A program made the position numbers and the translations under genes. Below, in pieces: positions 1 to 6,679 of a stretch of 18,390 nt of DNA. The notes under the pieces are model-generated. The model saw only the letters and a list, made by a program, of their open reading frames with translations, was not told the DNA's origin and searched no databases. Source of the DNA: Roseovarius sp. (GTDB lineage: Bacteria; Pseudomonadota; Alphaproteobacteria; Rhodobacterales; Rhodobacteraceae); the NCBI GenBank assembly GCA_021767845.1, contig JAASSQ010000026.1:1-18390 (forward strand). Direction: 5' to 3'. Numbering within the stretch: position 1 is the stretch's first letter; the number at the start of each line of letters is the position of its first letter.

Positions 1-271
1 CATCGGCGACGACATGCACATGCACCTTGTCATCCTGCAGGATCGCCACCAGCTCCTCGCGGCCCAGCACCAGCCGCCCGAACCACAGCCACGGCGCACC
101 CACCTTGCGAAAAAGATCCAGGTACCAGTCGGGGTCCGGCCGCTCCACGCGCCGCAGGGTCAAGGCAAGCTCCGCTTCGGGCCTCTGCGGCGCCTCCTCC
201 AGCATTTCCAGATGCGTCACGACCGAGGCGGTATGGCCCGCCGGCACGGCGTGCAGCCCGTCTTCAAGCAT
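1..271 (-). CDS. GNAT family N-acetyltransferase, N-terminal part (cut by window edge)
   Basis: The reading frame starts at the ATG at 271-269 and runs off the window start, leaving about 90 residues. The product begins MLEDGLHAVPAGHTASVVTH, and a later segment, TLRRVERPDPDWYLDLFRKV, then WLWFGRL, resembles the N-terminal half of small GNAT acetyltransferases that I recall lying downstream of mfd in Rhodobacteraceae. The acetyl-CoA binding motif (R/Q-x-x-G-x-G/A) would lie outside the window, so the family call rests on N-terminal resemblance only. The start codon overlaps the mfd stop by 8 nt, which indicates translational coupling and co-transcription with mfd. The substrate cannot be inferred. 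Confidence 0.7.
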   Translation of the reverse strand, partial: MLEDGLHAVPAGHTASVVTHLEMLEEAPQRPEAELALTLRRVERPDPDWYLDLFRKVGAPWLWFGRLVLGREELVAILQDDKVHVHVVAD

Positions 272-3200
272 GTTTCGCCTCTTTCTTCTTTTTCTGCTCG
301 GCAACGACCTTCTCGGCAAGGTCGCGCGCGATGGCGAAGGCGCCCTTGATCTTGTCGCTGTCCTTGCGCCAGTCGCGCCGCACCACGATCTTGTTGTCCT
401 TCACCTTGGCCAGCCCGTTCTGATCCTTGATGAACTGCACCAGCCCTTCGGGCGAGGCGAACTTGTCGTTGTGGAACTGGATCGTCGCGCCCTTGGGGCC
501 GCCGTCCAGCTTGGCGATGCCCGCTTTCTTGCACATCGCCTTGATGCGAACGATCAGCATCAGGGTGTTGACCTCCTTGGGCAGCTTGCCGAAGCGGTCG
601 ATCAACTCGGCGGCAAAGCCCTCCAGCTCCACCTTCGTCGTCAGCCCGCTGAGACGGCGGTAAAGACCCAGACGCACGTCCAGATCGGGCACGTAATCCT
701 CGGGGATCAGCACCGGCACGCCCAGGTTGATCTGCGGCGCCCATTGCCCGTCATCCTCGGTCAGCCCCTCGGTCTCGCCCGACTTGATCTTGGCAATCGC
801 CTCTTCCAGCATCGTCTGGTAAAGCTCATAGCCCACGTCGCGCATCTGGCCGGACTGTTCCTCGCCCAGAAGGTTCCCCGCCCCGCGAATGTCCAGATCC
901 TGGCTCGCCAGCGTGAAGCCTGCGCCAAGCGTGTCGAGCGATCCCAAGACGCGCAGCCGCTTTTCCGCCGCCGCGGTCAGGCGGGCGCGCGGCTTCGTCG
1001 TCAAATAGGCATAGGCCCGCGTCTTGGCCCGGCCCACCCGGCCCCGGATCTGGTAAAGCTGGCTCAGCCCGAACATATCCGCACGATGCACGATCATCGT
1101 GTTCGCGGTCGGGATGTCGAGGCCCGATTCCACGATCGTCGTGGCCAGCAGCACATCGTATTTGCCGTCGTAAAAGGCGTTCATCCGGTCATCGAGGTCA
1201 CGCGCCGCCATCTGGCCATGCGCCACCACGTAGCTGACCTCGGGCACCTGCTCGGCCAGGAACTCCTCGATCTCGCGCAGATCCTCGATGCGCGGCACGA
1301 CAAAGAAACTCTGCCCGCCGCGGTAATGCTCGCGCAGCAGCGCCTCGCGGATGGTCACGGTGTCGAACTCGCTCACGTAGGTGCGGATCGACAGGCGGTC
1401 CACGGGCGGCGTGCCGATGATCGACAGGTCGCGCACGCCCGATAGCGACAATTGCAGCGTGCGCGGAATGGGCGTGGCAGTCAGCGTCAGCACGTGCACG
1501 TCCGAGCGCAATTGCTTGAGCCGCTCCTTGTGCGCCACGCCGAACCGCTGTTCCTCGTCGATGACCAGCAAGCCGAGGTTCTTGAACCTGACCGACTTGG
1601 CCAACAGGGCATGTGTGCCGACCACGATATCCACCGTGCCCTTGGCCAGCCCCTCGCGGGTCGCGTTGGCCTCCTTTTGCGAAACGAAACGCGAAAGCGG
1701 CCGCACCGTCACCGGGAAGCCGCGGAATCGTTCGGCAAAACTCTGGTAGTGCTGCCGTGCAAGCAGCGTGGTGGGCGCGATCACCGCCACCTGCACCCCC
1801 GACATCGCCGCCACGAAGGCCGCGCGCATCGCCACTTCGGTCTTGCCGAAGCCCACATCGCCACAGATCAGCCGGTCCATCGGCCGCCCGGCATCGAGAT
1901 CGCCCAGAACGTCCTCGATCGCGCGCAGCTGATCGTCGGTCTCGGTATAGGGGAAGCGGGCCGAGAACTCCTCCCAGGCGTGGTGCTCGGGTTCCAACAC
2001 AGGCGCGCGGCGCAACTCGCGTTCGGCGGCGATGCGGATCAGCCGGTCCGCCATCTCGCGGATGCGTTCTTTCAGCTTGGCCTTCTTGGCCTGCCACGCG
2101 CCACCGCCCAGCTTGTCCAGCAGGCCCTCTTCATGGCCGTATTTGCTCAGCAGTTCGATATTCTCGACCGGCAGATACAGTTTTGAGCCTTCGGCATATT
2201 CCAGCAGCAGACATTCGTGCGCAGCACCGGCCGCCGTCACGACCTCCAGCCCGTGATACCGGCCCACGCCGTGATCCACGTGCACCACCAGGTCGCCGGG
2301 GCTCAGGCTCTGCGCTTCGGTCAGGAAATTGTCGGCCCGCCGGCGGCGCTTGGGCGCCCGGATCAGACGGTCGCCCAGCACGTCCTGCTCGGAAATCACC
2401 GTCAGGCCGGGGGCCTCGAACCCGTGCTCCAGGGACCAGACGCCAAGGTGCAGCCCGTGCTTGCCGATCCGCGTGGCATCGCTGACCGGCACCGCGCCGA
2501 TCAGCCCCTCGTCCTCCAACAGCCCCTCGAGCCGTTCGCGTGCGCCCTCGGAATAGCTGGCGACCAGAACCGGGCCGGTCTCCAGCTTGGCGCTGACATG
2601 CTCTTTCAACGCCCCGAACAGGCTGATCGCCTCGTTCTGCCGCTCGGGCGCGAAATCGCGCCCGATCCGCCCGCCCGCGTCGATCACGCCGGGGCCGGTG
2701 GCCTGGGGCAGCGGGTTGAACTGCATGACCCGGCGCCCGGCGACGGCCTCCTGCCAGCCCGCGTCGTCGAGATAAAGCAACCCCGGCGGCACCGGCTTGT
2801 AGATCGTATCCTCGCGGCTCTTCTGCTTCAGCGCATGGACGCGCGCCTCGTATTGATCGGCGATGCTGTCCCACCGGGCGATCCGCGCAGCCGTCACCTG
2901 GTCGTCCAGCGTGATCGTCGCCTCCGGCAGGTAATCGAACAGCGTCTCCAGCTTTTCGTGGAAAAACGGCAGCCAATGTTCGATCCCGGCATGCTTGCGC
3001 CCGGCACTCACCGCCTCGTAAAGCGGATCGTCGGTGCCCGCGGCGCCGAACTCGATCCGGTAATTCTGCCGGAACCGGGTGATCGCGGCCTCGTCCAGTA
3101 TGACTTCGCTGACCGGGGCCAGCTCGATCTGGTCCAGCTTCTCGGTCGTGCGCTGGCTGGCCGGGTCGAACCGGCGGATGCCGTCCAGCACGTCCCCGAA

Positions 3201-3731
3201 CAGGTCCAGCCGCACCGGCCCGCCCTCGCCCGGCGGAAAGATGTCGATGATCCCCCCGCGCACCGCGTAATCGCCGGGCTCCATAACCGTGGGCGCCTGG
3301 GAAAAGCCCATCCGCACCAGGAACGCCTTGAGCGCCTCTTCATCGATCCGTTCATCCACCCGCGCGGTAAAGGCCGCCTCGCGCAGCACGTCGCGGGCGG
3401 GTACGCGCTGCGTGGCGGCGTTCAGCGTGGTCAGCAGCACGAATTGCCCCGGCATCCCGTGGACCAGCCCGGCCAGCGTGGCCATGCGCGCCGCCGAAAT
3501 GTCGGCATTCGGGGAAATCCGGTCGTAGGGCAGGCAATCCCAGCCGGGAAAGCGCACAACCGGCATGTCCGGCGCAAAGAACCGCAGCGCATCGGCCATC
3601 GCCGCCAGCCGCTTGTCGTCACGCGCCACATGCGCCACCGGGGCGCCCCGCCGGGCCACCTGGTCCAGGATCAGGCGCGCATCGAACCCCTCGGGCGCGC
3701 CGCCCACCGTTATGTGTTCAGAACTGCTCAT
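264..3731 (-). CDS. mfd: Transcription-repair coupling factor Mfd
   Basis: Mfd is a DNA translocase that removes RNA polymerase stalled at lesions and recruits UvrA for nucleotide excision repair. The 1155-residue product has the usual full length. It shows an N-terminal UvrB-like region, an RNA-polymerase-interacting (CarD-like) domain around residue 486 (VHVDHGVGRYHG), a Walker A motif GDVGFGKT at 624-631, a DEEQ box at 725-728, the TATPIPRTL motif III, RecG-like translocation motifs (GRVGRAKTRAYAYL), and a C-terminal UvrA-binding TRCF domain. I chose the ATG at 3731 (MSSSEHITVGG). An upstream in-frame TTG at 3767 would add 12 residues but has no clear ribosome binding site. The stop overlaps the start of the downstream acetyltransferase gene. 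The 46 nt separating it from the upstream membrane protein gene suggest a shared transcript. Confidence 0.98.
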   Translation of the reverse strand: MSSSEHITVGGAPEGFDARLILDQVARRGAPVAHVARDDKRLAAMADALRFFAPDMPVVRFPGWDCLPYDRISPNADISAARMATLAGLVHGMPGQFVLLTTLNAATQRVPARDVLREAAFTARVDERIDEEALKAFLVRMGFSQAPTVMEPGDYAVRGGIIDIFPPGEGGPVRLDLFGDVLDGIRRFDPASQRTTEKLDQIELAPVSEVILDEAAITRFRQNYRIEFGAAGTDDPLYEAVSAGRKHAGIEHWLPFFHEKLETLFDYLPEATITLDDQVTAARIARWDSIADQYEARVHALKQKSREDTIYKPVPPGLLYLDDAGWQEAVAGRRVMQFNPLPQATGPGVIDAGGRIGRDFAPERQNEAISLFGALKEHVSAKLETGPVLVASYSEGARERLEGLLEDEGLIGAVPVSDATRIGKHGLHLGVWSLEHGFEAPGLTVISEQDVLGDRLIRAPKRRRRADNFLTEAQSLSPGDLVVHVDHGVGRYHGLEVVTAAGAAHECLLLEYAEGSKLYLPVENIELLSKYGHEEGLLDKLGGGAWQAKKAKLKERIREMADRLIRIAAERELRRAPVLEPEHHAWEEFSARFPYTETDDQLRAIEDVLGDLDAGRPMDRLICGDVGFGKTEVAMRAAFVAAMSGVQVAVIAPTTLLARQHYQSFAERFRGFPVTVRPLSRFVSQKEANATREGLAKGTVDIVVGTHALLAKSVRFKNLGLLVIDEEQRFGVAHKERLKQLRSDVHVLTLTATPIPRTLQLSLSGVRDLSIIGTPPVDRLSIRTYVSEFDTVTIREALLREHYRGGQSFFVVPRIEDLREIEEFLAEQVPEVSYVVAHGQMAARDLDDRMNAFYDGKYDVLLATTIVESGLDIPTANTMIVHRADMFGLSQLYQIRGRVGRAKTRAYAYLTTKPRARLTAAAEKRLRVLGSLDTLGAGFTLASQDLDIRGAGNLLGEEQSGQMRDVGYELYQTMLEEAIAKIKSGETEGLTEDDGQWAPQINLGVPVLIPEDYVPDLDVRLGLYRRLSGLTTKVELEGFAAELIDRFGKLPKEVNTLMLIVRIKAMCKKAGIAKLDGGPKGATIQFHNDKFASPEGLVQFIKDQNGLAKVKDNKIVVRRDWRKDSDKIKGAFAIARDLAEKVVAEQKKKKEAKHA

Positions 3732-3777
3732 GCGTCGCCCGATACCCGCCCCTCGTTCGGGGTGCAAGCGCGGCCGG

Positions 3778-4350
3778 TCAGCCGCCCAGAACCCCCACCG
3801 TCATGTTCTGAAGCATCCCCCACATCGCCGTCACGAAGATCGAGATCATGCCGACGACCTGCGTGGCCAGGCGGTGCCGGTACATCTGCCGATACAGCGG
3901 CTCCCCCTCCAGAGCCCGCGCCTTGATCTTGCGCGCGGTGGCGAAGGACATAAGGCCCACGACGCTCATGGGAAGGCCCAGAAGGAAAAGCGCCTGTGCG
4001 AATTCATGACCGTAGAGAAAGCCGGTCATGAAGGTCACCGTCAGGATGAAACAGACAAACCCGGCAATCAGAAGCCCGGATTCGCGCACGATGAACACGA
4101 TCCGGTTGGTGTTGATGCGCACCAGGTCATGGAAGTCGATCACGCTTTGCGCGTCGCCGGTATGCTCGGCCTTGCGCGCGCGACTCACCAGGTCCCACGG
4201 CACGCCCAGCACCCAGTGCGACGTCGAGGACCACAAGACGGCAAGCGCGATCCAGAACCACAGGTTGCTGAAACTGCGCATGTCGATGAGTTCGAAAACC
4301 GTGTCGTACCAGTTCACCGTGGCCGCCCGTTCTTGCCGTTCGCCTGTCAT
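3778..4350 (-). CDS. Four-helix integral membrane protein of unknown function (often labelled 'component of SufBCD complex')
   Basis: This is a 190-residue protein with four hydrophobic segments. They lie around LWFWIALAVLW, GLLIAGFVCFILTVTF, ALFLLGLPMSVVGLMSF and VVGMISIFVTAMWGML. A conserved-looking N-terminal stretch reads NWYDTVFELIDMRSFSNLW. I recall orthologues in Rhodobacteraceae carrying the label 'component of SufBCD complex', but nothing in the sequence shows an Fe-S assembly role, and no suf genes are in the window. Treat the function as unknown. The start is uncertain: ATG 4350 is preferred over an in-frame TTG at 4368, and a GTG at residue 12 (just before NWYDT) is another option. 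It lies upstream of mfd on the same strand and diverges from hemB across 86 bp. Confidence 0.8.
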   Translation of the reverse strand: MTGERQERAATVNWYDTVFELIDMRSFSNLWFWIALAVLWSSTSHWVLGVPWDLVSRARKAEHTGDAQSVIDFHDLVRINTNRIVFIVRESGLLIAGFVCFILTVTFMTGFLYGHEFAQALFLLGLPMSVVGLMSFATARKIKARALEGEPLYRQMYRHRLATQVVGMISIFVTAMWGMLQNMTVGVLGG

Positions 4351-4436
4351 AGCGCCGCCGCGCGGCAATTCCTACCCTTGAGATGCGCGAATTTCCATGC
4401 CACTCCAAGACCAACCCAGTCACGCAGGGATCCGCC

Positions 4437-5441
4437 ATGAAACCGACCCAAGCCGCCTTTCCCGCAACCCGCCTGCGGCGCCCGCGCGCCACGCCGGCCA
4501 TCCGCGCGCTGGTGGCCGAATCCACGCTCAGCCCCGCCGACCTGATCTGGCCCCTGTTCGTGCGCGAGGGCGAGGGCATGGAGGAACCCGTGCCCTCGAT
4601 GCCCGGCGTCGTGCGGCGCAGCGTGGACAAGGTGGTCGAGGCCGCGCGCGAGGCCCGCGCCCTGGGCATCCCGGCGATCTGCCTCTTTCCCTATACCGAT
4701 GCGGCCAATCGCACCGCAGACTGCGCAGAGGCGTGGAACCCCGACAACCTGTCGAACCGCGCGACCCGCGCGATCAAGGACGCCGTGCCCGACATCGCGA
4801 TCATGACCGACGTGGCGCTGGACCCCTATTCCGATACCGGCCATGACGGCTTCGTCGTGGATGGCGAGATCGTCAACGACGAAACCGTCGAGGCCCTCGT
4901 GCGCCAGGCGCTCAGCCAGGCCGAGGCCGGTGTCGATATCATCGGTCCGTCCGACATGATGGATGGCCGCATCGGCGCCATCCGCAGCGCGCTTGAGGAA
5001 GCGGGCCACCGCAACGTGATGCTGCTCAGCTATGCCGCGAAATACGCCAGCGCCTTCTACGGGCCGTTCCGCGACGCCGTGGGCGCGTCGGGCGCGCTGC
5101 AGGGGGACAAGAAAACCTACCAGATGAACCCGGCCAATTCGGACGAGGCGCTGCGCTGCGTCGCCCGCGACCTCAGCGAAGGGGCCGACATGGTCATGGT
5201 CAAGCCCGGGATGCCCTATCTCGACATCTGCCGCCGCGTGAAGGACGAGTTCGCCGCCCCCACCTTCGCCTACCAGGTGTCGGGCGAATACGCGATGATC
5301 CAGGCCGCGGCGCAACAGGGCTGGATCGACGGCGACCGCGCGATGATGGAAAGCCTCATGGCCTTCAAGCGCGCAGGCTGCGACGGGGTGCTCAGCTATT
5401 TCGCCCCGAAGGTCGCGCGTGCGCTGCAAGACGCGCAGTAA
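4437..5441 (+). CDS. hemB: Delta-aminolevulinic acid dehydratase (porphobilinogen synthase)
   Basis: HemB condenses two 5-aminolevulinate molecules into porphobilinogen, an early cytosolic step of heme, bacteriochlorophyll and corrinoid synthesis. The 334-residue length is normal. The two Schiff-base lysines are seen as Lys202 (AAKYASAFYGPFRDA) and Lys256 (VMVKPGMPYLDI). The segment that carries three zinc-binding cysteines in E. coli and mammals instead reads TDVALDPYSDTGHDG (124-138), with Asp and Ala in place of Cys. This is therefore a zinc-independent enzyme of the Rhodobacter/Pseudomonas type. The ATG at 4437 is preferred because AGGGA lies just upstream and the family N terminus aligns there. 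An earlier in-frame ATG at 4383 would add 18 unlikely residues. No convincing sigma-70 promoter is seen in the 86-bp divergent gap. Confidence 0.98.
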   Translation: MKPTQAAFPATRLRRPRATPAIRALVAESTLSPADLIWPLFVREGEGMEEPVPSMPGVVRRSVDKVVEAAREARALGIPAICLFPYTDAANRTADCAEAWNPDNLSNRATRAIKDAVPDIAIMTDVALDPYSDTGHDGFVVDGEIVNDETVEALVRQALSQAEAGVDIIGPSDMMDGRIGAIRSALEEAGHRNVMLLSYAAKYASAFYGPFRDAVGASGALQGDKKTYQMNPANSDEALRCVARDLSEGADMVMVKPGMPYLDICRRVKDEFAAPTFAYQVSGEYAMIQAAAQQGWIDGDRAMMESLMAFKRAGCDGVLSYFAPKVARALQDAQ

Positions 5442-5465
5442 GCCGCGCACGCGCTGTCTTGGTGC

Positions 5466-5494
5466 GTGACAGGGCGTCGCACTGTGCCTATACT
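5466..5494 (+). promoter_or_regulatory. Sigma-70 type promoter for the SYLF lipoprotein gene
   Basis: GTGACA (5466-5471) and TATACT (5489-5494) are separated by 17 nt. Each matches the consensus hexamer at 5 of 6 positions. Initiation near 5501 would give a leader of about 50 nt before the ATG at 5552. The promoter sits just after the hemB stop, so the lipoprotein gene is probably transcribed independently of hemB. Positions are seen directly; activity is inferred. Confidence 0.6.
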
Positions 5495-5551
5495 GGCGCC
5501 AACCGGCAGGCAAAGGCCGGACAATGTCAGGCAACGAACAGGCCCCATACC

Positions 5552-6112
5552 ATGAGCAACATCACGCGACGCGCATTCACGCTTGGCGCCTTCGCCGCAA
5601 CGCCCCTCGTGGCGGCCTGCGGCAACGGCGTCGGATCGAACAACGCCCAGAAGATCGACGCCCGCGTCGACAGCACCTTGGGCTATCTCTACAGCACCTA
5701 CCCCAACACGCGCGACCTGGCCGCGAAATCCACCGGCATCCTGGTCATGCCGCTCGTCACCGAGGCCGGCTTCATGTTCGGCGGCGGCTATGGCCGCGGG
5801 GCGCTGCGCATCGACAACGCCACGGTGGATTACTACTCGGCCACCAAGGGCAGTTTCGGGTTGCAGATCGGCGCGCAGCAATTCGCCCATGTGCTGTTCT
5901 TCATGACCGACGCGGCGCTGGAGCGGTTCCGCCGCGGGTCCGGCTGGGTGGCCGGGGCCGATATCGAATACGTGTTCAACGACCAGGGCGAGAACGTGCG
6001 GGCCGATACAACGACGACGACCTCGCCGGTGGTGGCCGTGATCTTCGGCCAGGCGGGCGCGATGGCCGGGGCGTCGATCGAGGGCATGAAATACAACCGC
6101 ATCATTCCCTGA
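5552..6112 (+). CDS. SYLF/YSC84-domain lipoprotein with Tat-like signal
   Basis: This is a 186-residue exported protein. The N terminus, TRRAFTLGAFAATPLVAACG, combines a twin-arginine-like motif (Arg6-Arg7, then Phe and Leu) with a lipobox ending at Cys23, so a Tat-exported, lipid-anchored protein is likely. The mature part carries the YSC84/SYLF pattern: STGILVMPLVTEAGFMFGGG, then YYSATKGSFGLQIGAQ, a stretch around FFMTDAALERF, and a closing GAMAGASIEGMKYNRI. SYLF domains bind phosphoinositides in eukaryotes; the bacterial role is not established. The start at 5552 was chosen because it places the signal peptide directly at the N terminus. The longer frame back to 5459 would bury it and would precede the proposed promoter. 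The gene converges on usg across a hairpin repeat. Confidence 0.88.
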   Translation: MSNITRRAFTLGAFAATPLVAACGNGVGSNNAQKIDARVDSTLGYLYSTYPNTRDLAAKSTGILVMPLVTEAGFMFGGGYGRGALRIDNATVDYYSATKGSFGLQIGAQQFAHVLFFMTDAALERFRRGSGWVAGADIEYVFNDQGENVRADTTTTTSPVVAVIFGQAGAMAGASIEGMKYNRIIP

Positions 6113-6128
6113 GATCCCTGCCGGTAGC

Positions 6129-6195
6129 GAGGGGGCGCCGCCCCCTCTTGGCCTGCGGCCAATTCACCCCCGGGGTATTTGGTCCAAGAAGAAGG
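6129..6195 (+). repeat. Intergenic hairpin repeat with GTATTTGG core; probable bidirectional terminator
   Basis: Two perfect stem-loops lie in tandem: an 8-bp stem with a 3-nt loop at 6129-6147 (GAGGGGGC/GCCCCCTC) and a 6-bp stem at 6148-6162 (TTGGCC/GGCCAA). They are followed by a CCCCCGGGGTATTTGG segment and an AAGAAGAAG-like tail to about 6195. The element lies between the convergent lipoprotein and usg genes, where it could end transcription from both sides. I recall this layout as a common intergenic repeat in Rhodobacteraceae. A second copy, on the other strand, is at 15940-16013. It lacks a U-tract, so the terminator role is inferred. Confidence 0.65.
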
Positions 6196-6205
6196 CCCGT
6201 GCCGC

Positions 6206-6475
6206 TCAATGCAGGGTGAATTCGCCCACCACGCTGCGCCATTCTCCGGGCGCAATGAGTTTGCGATGCGTGAACCGGACCGAGTGCAGCGGGCCCTCGA
6301 TCTCGTCCTGCCAGAACTCCACGAACTTGAAGAGACGGGGGTGATCGGGGGCGGTGTCGTAATCCTGCCAGACGAAGGTGTTCAGCACATGGGCGTAATC
6401 GGGCATGTGGTAGAAGAATTCCGCCGTCGTCAGCCCGTAGCCCTTCAGCATCATTTCGGTCTCGCTCATCTCCAT
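6206..6475 (-). CDS. usg: Usg-like family protein
   Basis: This is an 89-residue protein matching the Usg-like family (Pfam PF06233 as I recall), small proteins found mainly in Alphaproteobacteria. The recognisable blocks are LKGYGLTTAEFFYHMPDY, TFVWQDYDTAPDHPRLFKF, FWQDEIEGPLHSV and a closing EWRSVVGEFTLH. The molecular function is unknown to me. Older 'tryptophan synthase-like' or 'Asd-linked' labels are not supported by the sequence. The ATG at 6475 is preceded by AGGAG at 7-nt spacing, which favours it over the ATG two codons later. There is no signal peptide or membrane segment. The gene diverges from gyrA across an AT-rich gap. Confidence 0.9.
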   Translation of the reverse strand: MEMSETEMMLKGYGLTTAEFFYHMPDYAHVLNTFVWQDYDTAPDHPRLFKFVEFWQDEIEGPLHSVRFTHRKLIAPGEWRSVVGEFTLH

Positions 6476-6555
6476 CGGTCTGCTCCTGTTGGTGCGTTTC
6501 TTGTTGGTTGTTCTGAAATGATGCCTGAAAGAAATTACTTTTCAATAAAAACAGT

Positions 6556-6585
6556 ATGTTAGCAATCCTCTTGGGTGGCTGCCAA
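6556..6585 (-). promoter_or_regulatory. Candidate promoter for usg
   Basis: On the minus strand TTGGCA (6585-6580, 5 of 6 to consensus) and TAACAT (6561-6556, 4 of 6) are 18 nt apart in the AT-rich usg-gyrA gap. The leader would be about 75 nt. Other weak combinations exist nearby, so this is tentative. Confidence 0.35.
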
Positions 6586-6604
6586 TGGGTGTGCCCGTCA
6601 GGCA

Positions 6605-6634
6605 TTGCACCCAATATCAGCCCTCTGATATAGT
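6605..6634 (+). promoter_or_regulatory. Candidate gyrA promoter with overlapping inverted repeat
   Basis: TTGCAC (6605-6610) and TATAGT (6629-6634, 5 of 6 to consensus) are 18 nt apart. A perfect 7-bp inverted repeat (ATATCAG at 6614-6620, CTGATAT at 6625-6631, 4-nt spacer) fills the spacer and runs into the -10 box. A protein bound there would block polymerase. Transcription from about 6641 supports the GTG start at 6680 rather than start codons further upstream. Confidence 0.5.
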
Positions 6635-6679
6635 TTCTCCAACAAGATATTGAGCATGCAGAACAGGACGGGACACCAC

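Noticed and set aside
3732..3767. In-frame TTG at 3767 as the mfd start.
   Set aside because: It adds 12 unconserved residues with no ribosome binding site; ATG 3731 fits better.
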